From Sipunculus nudus (Eukaryota; Annelida; Sipuncula; Golfingiida; Sipunculidae): a stretch of DNA of 64,000 nucleotides. Positions within the stretch are counted from its first letter, which is position 1. Every line of letters begins with the position of its first letter. The stretch is from contig CM049319.1 of the NCBI GenBank assembly GCA_026874595.1, forward strand, positions 16,021,601-16,085,600, read 5' to 3'. This document shows positions 11,946-24,175 of this stretch, piece by piece. A program made the translations under genes and the position numbers. The notes beneath the pieces were generated by a model, which worked only from the letters and a program-made list of their open reading frames with translations, was not told the origin of the DNA and searched no databases.

Positions 11946-11972
11946 TGACCTCTGACCTGACCTCTCCACGTG
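11946..11972 (-). promoter_or_regulatory. DR1-type nuclear-receptor site plus E-box upstream of harmonin
   Basis: TGACCT occurs at 11946-11951 and 11953-11958, one base apart, giving a perfect direct repeat 1. A third half-site overlaps at 11958-11963, and CACGTG follows at 11967-11972. DR1 elements are typical targets of RXR, HNF4 and COUP-TF. The cluster is about 290-310 bases upstream of the harmonin start codon. Function is inferred from motif and position only. Confidence 0.4.
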
Positions 11973-12254
11973 CCATATCAATCCGACATCAACAGCAATT
12001 TGTCACAGTTGTAAATACCTGATCGCTTCACAGAAAATCGTGACTGAAGCTGAAATGCCGTGTGTAACTGAGAATCCTTCCATGTTTATACGTGCATTAA
12101 TTCTTAGGGCGCGGTCATAGAGACCAAGCTTTGATCAGAGGCTCAGCAGACGACAGGGTCGGGCGATAATAAGTGAAGCATCGTCGTTGACTGCTTGTGA
12201 CGCTTGAGTCAGCAATCAATTTGATTGAACCACAGGTAATACAAAGGATACGTG

Positions 12255-12293
12255 ATGATGGAAAAGAAGATAGCCAGGACTTTTAATGATAAG
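12255..12293 (+). CDS. USH1C: Harmonin, coding exon 1
   Basis: The exon encodes 13 residues beginning MMEKKIARTFNDK and ends at an AAG|GTAATC donor in phase 0. It matches the start of vertebrate harmonin (as I recall it, M-D/E-R/K-K-V/I-A-R-x-F-x-x-K), whose first coding exon also ends after this Lys. An in-frame TAA at 12237-12239 rules out a longer frame. Either Met1 (12255) or Met2 (12258) could start; Met2 gives the length closest to vertebrates. The residues open the alpha-helical N-terminal domain. The exon was found by joining phase and homology, so it depends on the match to exon 2, which completes the same helix. No TATA box is visible close upstream. Confidence 0.82.
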
Positions 12294-12859
12294 GTAATCA
12301 AACAGAACATGAATGAAATTCACTGTATACAGAGGTAAAAGTTGTCAAGGGTCCTCAGAAATTACAGTATTGAATATGCATTAATAATAAGTTTGTACTT
12401 AATTATTGATACCATGTCATGTGTCATCATGGTCATACATGTCGCACGACCCCCCCCCCCCCCCCCCCGCCAAACTTGTTTATTGTGATGCTGGCATATT
12501 TGTATAACTGGTGCTCCATTTGCCATTATGCAATCAAATGTATGGATGGCACAAAAATTATTCCATTAATAATATATATATAGCCTACTGCTTCCATTTT
12601 CCCGTTCCTTTTGGTACCCTAGATTTTGGACACAACTAGAATATTACTAATTCGAGGAGGTGTTGGACTGCAGTCCCACCCTGTGTAAAATATGCATGTT
12701 TAAATTACAAATAGTTGCATGTTTTGTTGGTAGCCTGGCAAATAACTATTATTTCTTTTTACTGTAGTGATTTAATTTATCCAGAAGTCATATTCAAAAA
12801 ATAAAATCCTCAGATATTGCTAACTTGATGCAGCCTGAGCCTTTAGTGATATTTGCAAT

Positions 12860-12873
12860 CACTAGATGGCAGC
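12860..12873 (+). promoter_or_regulatory. CTCF-like motif in intron 1
   Basis: CACTAGATGGCAGC matches the vertebrate CTCF core. It lies 0.6 kb after harmonin exon 1. Motif match only. Confidence 0.4.
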
Positions 12874-15800
12874 ATTTGTCATTCCCTCATCACTGTCTGC
12901 AGAGCAAAGCACTATCAAAGTTTCAATCACATAAAACTAACTTTCAGTGGCAAAAGCTAAGCTGTTCGAAGGATTTGTCAATAATGTTATAATAAGAAAC
13001 CAAGACCTTCGAAGAAAATTTCGACAGTTCTCTTTAGGTGAATTCAATAAGACCACACCAAACAATAAATATTTTTTTTTTATTATCTGCTCCTCTTGTT
13101 CATGGATCATTAATTATGAAAGAAAACAACCCATCATCAATATAATCTTCATCAGATCCCTTCTCAAAAAGTAGACTCTTCCAGTTAGCATGTAGGGGTA
13201 CCCCTCCCATGCAAGTGCTTGATCAACTGAGTGTGAGAAATTAATCTGACATGTGCTAATTTGCATATTCATTTGCACACCCCTGAGATATCTCAGGTTT
13301 CTCATTACTAATGGTTCATCTAATATGAATTAAAAGTTCTGGTTTCTGTCATTCAATGAATAAATTGTGACAGGTCAAACAGAATAATGCATTAAAGCAT
13401 TACAGTGCTTTCGAATTGTGAAACAACTCATACTAGTCAATATTACATGTTCATCAGGAAAACTTGCACATTACAACTGTCAAGCTTATTTTTCATTTAA
13501 TGTCATATTTATTGTGGACTCATATTTTATTTGTTTGAAATTTGGATATTTCCCCTTCAAGGCATTTTGTGGGGTTCTGGATTTTCAAGTTATGTTTTTC
13601 CAAAGGAGTTCACCCCATGGAAAAGATGATTAATCTAAAATATGTAGTCAGAGCTTACAAATCCCGCTGGAGTCAGACTTAGGTGTGTGTACACAGTGTA
13701 ATGCTTCAGTAACACAGGATCTCCTTGTGAATGAAAAAGCAAGCATTTGCCCTTATTCCTATCAGTGGGATTGAACCTGGGGACAAAGGAATAGCCCTGT
13801 GTCACAATGGTAAAGAAGCTTTTGAATGAAAAGAAAAACATCTGATGATGATGATCCACAATACATTAAGATTCATGGTTGTTACCCTAACCCTGCTGAA
13901 AATTTAATCAAAATCTGTTCTTTATTTTTTGTATACAGTTGCTGACAAACAAACCAATTAAAATACATAATACTTTCACTTCCCAGTTGGGGTAGTAGAA
14001 ATATAACTGGAAAACATTCCATGCATTCATGCTGAATGCTTCTGACAGTCTGTATGTCTCTCTGTGTCACTGTTTCTCTCTCTTTCTCTGTTGTTCACTC
14101 TGTCTGGTTCTGTCTCTTTTTCTCATTTCTTTCCATTCTTTATCCTTTTCTAAGTTCTTGTCTCTCTTTCTCTTCTTTCATTTATTTATCTTTTTCTCAC
14201 TCTCTTTTCTCTTTCCTTTTTTCTCTCACTCTTTTAAGTAATTTGCTAGGTAAACCAAGGCACAGTATTTCAGGCTAATTGAAAGTGAACAAGTGGCAAC
14301 AAAATGCATCTAATACTTATAAAAGGAATTCGGTTCACATCTGTTAGTAATGTTCTCTAAAACTGCGTTGTGTACAATATTGTGCCATACATCATTTTAA
14401 ATGTTATTATTCCCGCAGTGATATAGGCGATATGAAAATAAATAATTTTTAATATACATATAATTTTGAGTGATTTTTCCGGTTTTTTTTTTTTCGAGCA
14501 CAGCCGACCTGCCTTCGGCAAACACCAGATTGCGTGCACCGTGGTCACTTAACCTCTAATACTAAGGACTATTGTTCATATGAATAACGCTTGCTTTCAG
14601 TGAGGGATATGACCGACGTGCATGGTCAGTAAAAGAGAAAAACACATGTTTCTCACTTTATGAAATGAAGAGTTCAACCCAAGAGGATTAATGACAAAAC
14701 CTAATCCAAGGTCCCAGTTTCAGGAACAGGGCTGGGGTGGGGTCAGGTTGGGTGGTGGCAGGGGTTTCAGGCCTCAAAATTTGTCTGATACAGTGAAAAA
14801 AAGGTTGCATTGGTTGAAAATGGGATACGGACCCACTGCATGCATGGAGTCCCGCTGGGTCCGCTTCTGCTACTTACGATGTATGCATATTTCTGTTTCC
14901 TTCTTCAGGAACAGTTTCCTTGCAACGTACATTTAATTAATCTTTCATGTGTTCCTCACATCAACCTGTTCTTTATACGTCCAATGATAAAAACCAGTCA
15001 AATATCAATGAAACACTGTATGCCTCTGCATCTCATTCCGGTTCGCAATGTAAACCATCACTGACCAGGTCTTCAGGGTAAACATACCTGGGTATGATTT
15101 TTGCCACGAGCACAGCGCCACAAAATAACAGTAAAAAAAATATTTGTACATATCGTATTCAGAGAGTATCCCACTAAAAATCTATATTTTCTTTTAACTT
15201 TTATAATAAAAAATGAGCCAACATTCAATATCTCAGTAAATATATCTCCCAAACCCCGGTAAAAAGCCCGGTATACCGGGTTTATCAGCTAGTCAGTCAT
15301 AAAAAGCCGAGATATAGGTATTGAGACACAGCTAGGTTATGAGGCAAATTAATTTTAGGGTTAATGTTCATTTGAACAAAAAATTGCAGAATAGCAAAGA
15401 TTTGAACCTGAATAAGGTTTAGTACCCTAATTTAATAAATATTTTTTCTAAACACAGAAAGGCTACTCATTAAACTGAGTAAATGTATTCTACAGTTCAA
15501 GTCTGGGTGTGTCTTTAAATAGGCGTGCAACTAAAAATGGGGACATTACAGTCAGGCCAGGATGAGTAAACTGTTTAAAAGCTAAGTACAAATGGAAGAA
15601 ATTTCTTAATGTATTAAGTAAATCAAGGTAGAATAGTTTAAAATTTGATTGAAGATATTAAATGGGTAAAATAGTGTGATTAGATAGTGTAATGATTTAT
15701 AAGGTAAAGTACTTCAGCCATAATTTTTAAATCACAACAAGAGATTAAGTGGAAGGATAAAAAACAAGTAGATACTACAATTGCAGTGAGACACTGAAAA

Positions 15801-17807
15801 TGTTAGAATGTTCAGAATGCAGCAGAAATAACTTGGATGAAAGCTCTTGAATAACTTTTAACAAGGTAAAAAATAAGATCAAATAAAACTTTACTGAATA
15901 AAACATTTATCAACTCGTAGCAAAGTAAGTATACATTTATAATTATGAAAATAGCTCAGTTTGACTATATTAAACTTGTAAAGATAAGACAGAGAGGCAG
16001 CTCCCAGTTAAAACTTCATCTCATGCATAGGAATTTAACCTTTAAGGGAGATATTTACAGTCTCATTGTTTCAGTGTTCCGCATACAAGCAGACGGGCAG
16101 GTGCAAAGGAACAACGGGGCATGTGACTCAGTTTACTTGAAGGTTATACTAGGCTATAGTGCAGGAAACTTTGACACTCCTATCTTTTTTCAGAACACAA
16201 ACCATAGACTTATCAGCTGGACCACGACCCTTTTTGAAAAAAAGGTGATAGTTGGCAGGTGAAACAGGTGCCCTTTAACTCCATAAATGCAGATAGATCA
16301 GAATTCCGATCGAGAGAGATCTGAGTTTTTACTTTTCGTGCAAATTATTCAGCAGATGCATGGTGACTGTTTTTACGAGGATAATTATGGCCGAACATTT
16401 CAAAACTTGAGCAAACCCTTATCAATCACATGGGAGTCTTTGCCATGGCTGTTAACCAATTTTAGCCATGAATAATTGTTGGCAATTATCAGGAGATAAT
16501 TCCAGTAGTTAATTAGTAATTTTCTCCCTGAAATTCCTCATTATTCATCACTTGTTGCCTGTCAAGGTTTGTTTGAAACAGCTGTTATAACACAGTTCAT
16601 GGGCAGTCATTACCAAACATGACTCAATAAGAATCATTTACAGTCTGTTTGAAGACTTGATGATCATTTCTAAAGATGTTTAATATTTGATTTCTGTATT
16701 AAATTATCAACATGTTTTAAGGTTTTACCCGGAATTCAGACTGAAACTGTGTTATCATGTTGTTGATTGTTCCTCTGTAATGTATATATTTAAACACCTA
16801 AAATTGTAGAAGATACCATTCAGTCATCTTAAAAAAGTTCACACTACTGGTCTTAAAGGTATCATCTTATATAAAACAGGATTATACTAAAAATATCAAA
16901 CTGGGTGTCACAAAACCAACTATTATGTGTGCAGTTGCCCGTAATTATATAATAGTCATAATAAGCAGTCTTTGATTTGAATCTATCAGAGAGTATATTT
17001 ATTGAAAGTTTTCTCAGTATTCTCCTTATGTAATGATAAAACAATAAGATTTTGTATAATGTGTTAAATAATCAATTTATATAATAATGGTTATATTGTG
17101 TATAGGTCTTTTGCTTTGTGAGATCGCGAAAATTGAAAAACGAAAATAGAAAACAAAACATGGAAAAAGTGAAAATCATGAAATTTGACCGTGTGAATAT
17201 GAAGTCAGACATAATACATGCCGGTAGTGACCTACATGACTTAGAACTCTCTTGAGCCTAATGCCAATAACAGTGGAAGCCCATACCAAGCCGAGTTAAC
17301 CTGCAGTTACCACCTTAATATCATTAAGCTGCAATGAGCTGACCTTGTGTAATCTTGTAGGACTTGTGAAAAAATATGGTTCCCAAAAAGATGAAACCCC
17401 TGACATAGGTGTGTTTGTATGGGCAGTGATGTAAAAGTTGGTTATGCATGATTGTATTAAAAAAAAATTAAAAAACTTCATATTTAACACAGGAGCTGAA
17501 GTCTTATTATAGTGCTAGTGGATCTTTTAATAATTGACATAAGTTTTAAAACTTGTGCTCTACATGTCATACAAAAAGGTATTTCTACCTTGAAAAATGT
17601 ATGTCATTTAAGCAATTCTCATATTTACCAGAAAGCTTATACTAAAGATTGCTACAGCTGTGACATTTAACCAGTGAAAACTTTTTGTGGTAATGATGGT
17701 TTTTGATTGTATTTGATAAATAGTATGGCCTTTTCAGGAGTATTTCAAGGTTCTAATTTCACTGTATCTCAATGTGTTTTATTTGATAGAGTGCCCTAAG
17801 CTGTAAA

Positions 17808-18245
17808 CTTCTCTTAAACCCTACTATCCACCTATCTTTCGTATGAAATTTATGTGATTTCTGGCTTACTCTGCATACTAATAAATGATCTCTTGGTAAT
17901 TCCTGTTAAGAGAAGATCTGATAATGCCTCTGTGATGGATGTATGAGCTTGTCATTTACAAACTTTTAGTAAACATAGGAGTATTGACAAACAGAAAACC
18001 CTTGTATCGGGTTCGTCTGACTTGCCCCAAGATGTCCTTGTTGAATATGTTTAGATTGTTTTGGCGGGCCCCCTACAGGTTATAACGTTGATATAAATAA
18101 AACATATAGCATATTTATGATTGAATGAGCACTTTCAGGTCTATTTTTATAAAAGTTTTAAGATATTATCTTTAGTTACTCTATGTCAGATATCAGTAAA
18201 AAGGCCCCTTTAAGGCTCTGATCATAGAGCCCTTTAAGTTTAAAT
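17808..18245 (+). repeat. Dispersed repeat family A, copy 2
   Basis: It shares ordered blocks with 23708-24175, including the TGGCTTACTCTGCATAC-like, GTAATTCCTGT, TTGACAAACAGAAAA, GGCGGGCCCCC and AGGCCCCTTT motifs. It is longer than copy 1 and roughly as long as copy 3. Confidence 0.75.
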
Positions 18246-20158
18246 TTCAATGTTGATCCAATAGGATTATCACTAGGCTGAGTGCCAATCTAGTCTCAGA
18301 TGTTCCTTATTTTACAATTTTCATTTTAATTAATTTTTCACGAGGTCTGTTTTTGTCGAAATCTTCATAGAATCAAATCAAACAATAACACACATATGAC
18401 AATAAAGCAAAGTTTCAGTTTTACATGATGGTTTATGTTTGTCGTGGGTTATACTTTTTTTATATTTTCTTACAAATATTTACCGATTCATGTGATTAAT
18501 GGTATGTAAAATTATGGAAACAGTTTCCCATCCTCGAGCGAAGCATAGTAAGCATGATGACTTGTGGGTTGACATTATGAGCTGTTTTCCTGGACTGCTA
18601 TAATAAATTATTAACACACTGAAGGCCTCTTGTGAAAGCTCCTTGTCTGACGAATTAAATAATTCAGGAAATTATACTCTTGATAATACTAGCAGATACA
18701 TAATGCAGAAAATCAATTCATGTTCCCTGTTCATAATAAACGCCAGTAGAGTGCAACTGTTTTTTGCCGAAGTGGTTTTGATAGTATTTGAAAGCTTTTC
18801 ACATAGCGCTCAAGGAGAGCTACTAATTAACCCAAGCTGGGATCAGTCAGTGAATTTTTTATCAATTATCCTTGTAAATATCTTAATAATTATTAATGGT
18901 TTTGTGTTATGTGTCATGCTAATAAACCAATGAAAGTAAATATTTGAAGCAAAAATTAAATAAATATTTAGCATCAGTGTCTGACATCACTCTCTGAAGA
19001 GCTTATGAAAACTACTGTAATTGTTCAGTTTGATTTTAATTGTGTCATACTGTTTTTAAGCTGCGAGGTCACACTTTTTGGTGAAAGGCATTAGATGATG
19101 CAAGCGAAGGCCCTGGGTTCAAACCCTGGCATTGCCTCAAACCCTTGCAAAGTCTTAAAGACAAGTTTTTAAAATTTTGATAGAACCTCAGAGATTTGCG
19201 CTAATGTTTGAATGAAAAAGGTGAAGTCAGGATTATATCTAGACATGTGCATACAAAACTGAAGGTTTATTAATGAAATATCATTGTAATTGTATGGTTT
19301 CCTCCATCCATATTTAAATAAGGAGTACTGCAAACAAGTCATATTTGACCTATCCTCTCAAAAAGTTGCCAGTTAAGGTATTGTATTATGCTATTTAATA
19401 CATGGGAGATTCTACATAGGATTTACTAGGGCTGTAACAATACATTTAATATCTCTCAGTATGATATGTATCATGATCAATATATGTCACGGTCACTCAC
19501 CCTTTATACAATTTACAGTACATATAAAAGTAATTTATAACAGTTATAATTCAAAGTCATTATTCTTCTTTGTCAAGGTGCACCAGCCTCATGCCTTATG
19601 TTCCATGCCTCAGGAATAATGAAAAAAAAACAGCCCTTTCAACTGGTATGATCATGCATCAGGTAGCCAATCAGATGCTGATTAACTGATTTCTAGCCAG
19701 TGATGTTTCAACTTGCATACGCTATGTGGTTGACTAATATTAAATAGCAGAGCTCTGTTTTTTTATTGTCAGACTTTCTAAATTGGCTGGTCATATATTG
19801 TCAGTCTATCAATACAGGGACATCTGATGATGCAAATATTTTTGACTTTGCATTAACATTTATCAGTGCATCAGTGAATAGACTTATGGCCCTTGGTTTT
19901 ATTTTCAACCATTTTGTGTGTTGACTCGTGGTATTTGTCTTTTTTTTGTAAAATAATACTTATTCCTCATCATGTATGTACTCTGTTCTAAGTTCTGCTC
20001 AAATGTTAAAAACTAGGTAACTGTGACCTCATTTATTCAGCTAATAGTTTGAAAAAAAAAATGAAGAATATTATGTAACATATCATAGAATTATAATTAA
20101 TATTAAATTACTGTCATTTATCAGTACTGTGTTTATCTTTAATTTATTTTCCCACCAG

Positions 20159-20226
20159 GTGTCACTATTGGTACCTGATGAAAATGACCGGGACAAGCTG
20201 TATGAATCCTTGAGGAACTACCAAGG
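20159..20226 (+). CDS. USH1C: Harmonin, coding exon 2
   Basis: The exon runs from a TTTCCCACCAG acceptor to a GG|GTAAGT donor and encodes residues 14-35 plus two bases of codon 36. The peptide carries the D-x-L-Y-E/D-x-L-R-x-Y pattern (here DKLYESLRNYQ) found in the harmonin N-terminal helical domain, also called the harmonin homology domain. In vertebrates this domain lies directly before PDZ1 and binds partners such as the cadherin-23 tail. It enters in phase 0, matching exon 1, and leaves in phase 2, matching exon 3. Both splice sites are close to consensus. Confidence 0.92.
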
Positions 20227-20475
20227 GTAAGTTGAATCCTCCTTGCTTACTGCTGGTCTTTTTTTATGTCTAACATTAAACAAAAGAGATAAGGATGTGA
20301 CATGTGAGGAAGCCTTGCCATATAAGGAAAACCAGTTTATTGTTATTTACATACTTCTTTGCCTCAGTGAATGTCACTGATGTTATAAACATTTTAAATA
20401 TTAAATAAAAAGCACTTCAATTAAAGTTCTTATCTTAATGTTAACAAATGTGAAATAGCACACTCTTCATTACAG
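20227..20475 (+). other. USH1C: Harmonin intron 2
   Basis: A short 249-bp intron, GTAAGT to TTACAG, phase 2. It holds only AT-rich sequence. Confidence 0.9.
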
Positions 20476-20559
20476 GTCTCACAACCTGGTCTCTCTTCTC
20501 AAAGAACTTCAGAGTGTTATTAATGAGCCAGACAGAATTGAGCTTTATGATGAGATCAG
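20476..20559 (+). CDS. USH1C: Harmonin, coding exon 3
   Basis: The exon runs from a CATTACAG acceptor to an ATCAG|GTGAGA donor and encodes codon 36 (third base) through the first two bases of codon 64. It contains VINEPDRIELYDEIR, almost the same as the conserved VINEP-x-R-x-x-L-x-D-x-IR signature of harmonin; whirlin and PDZD7 are less alike here. This completes the N-terminal helical domain. The spacing and phase agree with exons 2 and 4, and with vertebrate USH1C exon structure as I recall it. Confidence 0.95.
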
Positions 20560-21467
20560 GTGAGATTTCATGATAAACATTCAGAGAGCTCTCACAGTGC
20601 ACACACCTCCAACAAGAATAATAAATGTTTGATATGTAAAGCAATTTAACTTTACCAACTCCAGACTGTTTTGAACTCTTCTTCTGTAGTGTTGTATATT
20701 CCTAATAGTACCAACATTTTCCAGCAGATGTCATTATCAGTGGCTGTTATGTTTTAATGAATTTAAAACCAGATATACAACAGAGACAAATAATGATTTG
20801 CATCTGACTCGTAATTAAAATACAATTATTTTCCAACAGATGTCAGCACTGGTTACAATTCATAATTTAACAAATGATGAACATAAATATAATTCTAGAT
20901 ACAAATCAGTCCCAAAATTTAATCCTCTCTCCTTTTCCTCAGGGCATATTTATTTCTAAAACTTTGTTGAAATCCATAAGTTTTTGACACATACTGCACT
21001 TTAGATAGACATACAGGTATACCAATGGAAGGATGTGGGTGATAATATCATCTCAGTCCAATTTCATTAGTGGGAGTTATAACCATATTTAATTAATCTC
21101 TAGGGGAGGCCAGGCCCGGCAGTAGGTCAGGTCAGCATGTCTGCGCATCTGGCACGGGCATAAAAAATGAGACCGCAAGTGTTGCGGACATGTGTGGCTG
21201 AGTAGACGACTGATGGCCTGAAATGTCAGGAGCTGAAATGCCAGGTTAGCTCGGCCCACATGGCAGATGTAATATTGGGATAAAGTGAAGCCTCCATGAG
21301 ATGATTCAAATTAATCATTATTTATTCAATGTGTATGTTATATTTCATTTACCATAAAACAACCTAAAATAACTAATAAAAAAACATAAGATCATGATGT
21401 GACCACTGCTGTTGTTTGGGCCCTGCAAGACTGTTTATGATATGTTACAACCCCCCCCCCCCTAATA

Positions 21468-21890
21468 ACATAGGCCACCCTGATAACATTACCGCCCAAT
21501 AACATGGCCACCCTGATAACATTACACCTAATAACATGGCCACCCTGATAGCATTACCACCTCATAACATGGCCACCCTGATAAATTTACCACATTATAA
21601 CTTGGCCAGCTTGATAACATTACCACATGATAACATGATCATCATGATAACATTACCACTTTATAACATGGTCATCATAATAACATTACCACCTGATAAC
21701 ATGGCCACCCAGTTAAATTTTCCACTTTATAACTTGGCTAGCTTGATGACATTACCATCTAATAATATTGGCCACACTAATAACATTACCACCTTATAAC
21801 ATGACCAACCTGATAATATTACTGTACACCTGATACCATGGTCACCCTAATAACATTACCGCCTGATAACATGCCTACCCCAATAACATC
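21468..21890 (+). repeat. 33-bp tandem repeat
   Basis: About a dozen diverged copies of a unit built from GATAACATTACCACCT and ATAACATGGCCACCC. The 33-base period keeps a reading frame, giving a spurious MATLI-ALPPHN-type 11-residue repeat protein. A poly-C tract (about 21450) abuts the array. Confidence 0.9.
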
Positions 21891-22350
21891 ACCACCTTTG
21901 AGTACGGCAACCTTGATCAGATAACAAAGCTATTCAGAAGCCCTCTATCTGTCATTAGAGATATACAAGTGTTATGGACAGCTATATTTCATGTGGTTAA
22001 CTTTCATTACGGATTGGTGAAAAGATGCTAGTGAAAAGAATTTAGGGCAGATGTTGTTACTTGTTCAGGAACTTTCAAGTTTTCAATCCTAAATAAAATG
22101 GATCCCAGGTAATATAATATATAAGTATTTGACCAGGTATACCTTTCTCATAAACTGACTCATTCTGTTTAAAAAATATTGCTTTGTGAATAACTAATTT
22201 TTTTTTTTCCAAAATGTTCTGTACAAAATTTCTCAGATTTTCTGAAAATTTCCTTAAATTTCCAATATTCATGAATATTTGATAATTTCTTGAGATTTTG
22301 CTATCTTAGTCATGATTTAATCCCAAAAAAGGGATTGCTAGAGTTAGGAG

Positions 22351-22735
22351 GATAAGTTATGCAGTTAGGATATGTTATGCAGTTAGGATAAGTTATGCAT
22401 TAGGATGTGTTATGCAGTTAGGATATGTTATGCAGTTAGGATATGTTATGCAGTAAGGATAAGTTATGCAGTTAGGATATGTTATGCAGTTAGGAAATGT
22501 TATGCAGTTAGGATATATTATGCAGTTAGGATATGTTATGCAGTTAGGATGTGTTATGCAATTAGGATGTGTTATGCAGTTAGGATATCTTATGCAGTTA
22601 GGATATCTTATGCAGTTAATTTATGGTATGCAGTTAATTTATGGTATGCAGTTAGGATATGTTATGCAGTTAGGATATGTTATGCAGTTAGGATATGTTA
22701 TGCAGTTAGTTAATGTGATGCAGTTAGGATGTTTT
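22351..22735 (+). repeat. 18-bp tandem minisatellite
   Basis: About 21 copies of GTTATGCAGTTAGGATAT with few changes. Because 18 is divisible by three, two frames stay open and encode CYAVRI- or MQLGYV-type repeats. The lack of any other protein feature makes coding unlikely. Confidence 0.95.
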
Positions 22736-23707
22736 ATCTTATGCATTCCTACATATTTGTAAAGTTCTCACAAGCTTAAAAATCTTTGAAAATCCTTCAA
22801 ATCTTTATATTTATTTTCAAGGCCTTGAAAGTCCCTGGATTTAGATGATTTTTTAATAAAACAAAATATTTTAAATTATATTCTCTTGGCTGACAATGCG
22901 AGACTATGAATAGGAAAACATGTTTCAGCCTGGTAAGAAAATTCTTAGAACTGGAACTATGCATGAAAACATTAAAAAAAATGTTGGAGGTTAAGGCAGA
23001 TGAAGAATTTGTGTAGGTGTACATGCAGAAACCCATTATATATGTCCTCAAAAAGACCTTGAAAACGAAAATATGTTGTAGTCTTGAGATAGAGCAGGTT
23101 TGGGCAGTATCTATATTGAGCAACAAAGCACCAGTTGTCAGTGATACACTGCTTGTTAATACTGGGCTACTACAATTCATCTTTAGCAGTAATAAGGTCC
23201 ACTTGGTCCTTTGCTGGGTTGGGTGAGAAGACAATAGTATTGATGAGGCTGGTAGAACTAAAAACTGCAGCCACATACAGGCTGTCTGTTACTGAATGTG
23301 CTGATGGGGCCAGCTCGCTTGTCTCATCCGTCAAGTCTACAGAAGTGACTGTGATGAAACTATTAATAAGAGATGGACTCCCCCACCACTATGCGCCTTC
23401 CTTATTTATTGGAGTCATGACACGAGACCGGCTCCATTCACATGGCTACTCCATCTACCATCACTGAAGGGAGGGTTCATTTGCATGAAAGTGTTATTAC
23501 AGACCTGTGGGGCTCAAACAGTGCATATACCACTATTAGTGAAAATCACAAAGATAAAGAATGGAACATTTGTATTCACCAATGGTTGATAATAAAAGTG
23601 AAATTTCCTCTAATTTTCAAAATAATTTCCTTTTTGTTTTGTTTGTCTTCATAAGCTGTTTATGTTTACTATTTTTGACAACTGATGTAAGGGGAATGTT
23701 ATCAGTT

Positions 23708-24175
23708 AAACTTAAAGGCAGCTATTCACCTACTTTGTCTATAGGATTTATGTGCTTTATGGCGTACTCTGTGTATTTATTAATGAATTCTAGGTAATTC
23801 CTGTGAAGAAATGTTCTTATATTGCCTTTCAAATGGATGTATGAACTTGTCTACAAGCTGTTAGTTGACTGTTAAACACAGCATTGTTGACAAACAGAAA
23901 AACCATGAAACCTAAGGTGGTAGGTTGCATAGTATGTGCGGGAGTTGAAAGGTCACTAGTTGCAAAACGCCACTTGCAAAACTCTGTACCCTTGTTAAAA
24001 GTGTTTGGATTATTTTTGGCCGGCCCCCCACATGTTATAAACATATGGATATGAATAAAAAGAAAAGCCTGTGTGCAGTGGGATTGACATTTTCTGGTCT
24101 GTTTATATAAAAGGTTTAAGAGGGTTATCTTTAGTTAATACAGGTCAGATACAGGAATAGGCCCCTTTCAGCTAA
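23708..24175 (+). repeat. Dispersed repeat family A, copy 3
   Basis: The fullest copy here. It runs from CTTAAAGGCAGCTATTCACC, through a GGCCGGCCCCCCACATG block, to CAGATACAGGAATAGGCCCC. It matches copies 1, 2 and 4 in block order. No terminal inverted repeat or target duplication is obvious. Confidence 0.75.

Larger units (their letters stand above)
8351..12254. other. Intergenic region between divergent gene starts
   Basis: No gene is seen. The block separates the zinc-finger start (minus) from the harmonin start (plus), so it should hold both promoters. A CACGTG E-box lies just upstream of the zinc-finger ATG (about 8358-8364). It also contains a 25-base direct repeat beginning CCTGAAGATGTCTCT (at about 8704 and 8754), a repeat fragment with a GACA/GACG tract (about 8870-9045), a CTCF-like motif (9857), relics of a GACCACC-rich repeat (10705-10860), a MITE (11321-11518) and microsatellites. 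Confidence 0.6.
12294..20158 (+). other. USH1C: Harmonin intron 1
   Basis: About 7.9 kb from GTAATC to CCCACCAG. It contains a poly-C tract (about 12450-12467), a CTCF-like motif (12860-12873), a pyrimidine-rich stretch (14050-14240), a perfect 14-base palindrome CCCGGTATACCGGG (15267-15280), dispersed-repeat copy 2 (17808-18245) and a tRNA-like B-box relic near 19115. I see no further harmonin exon or other gene. Confidence 0.75.

Noticed and set aside
14029-14278. Overlapping Ser/Phe/Leu-rich frames resembling a membrane protein
   Set aside because: They translate a pyrimidine-rich low-complexity stretch in intron 1.
19090-19145. tRNA-like sequence with GGGTTCAAACCCTGG
   Set aside because: Only the B-box region is convincing; no cloverleaf could be built. 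At best a SINE relic.
22351-22735. CRISPR-like regular repeat
   Set aside because: Units are 18 bases with no spacers, and the DNA is animal with introns.
22405-22762. Two overlapping open frames of CYAVRI- and MQLGYV-type repeats
   Set aside because: They arise from an 18-base tandem repeat whose period is divisible by three; no other protein feature is present.
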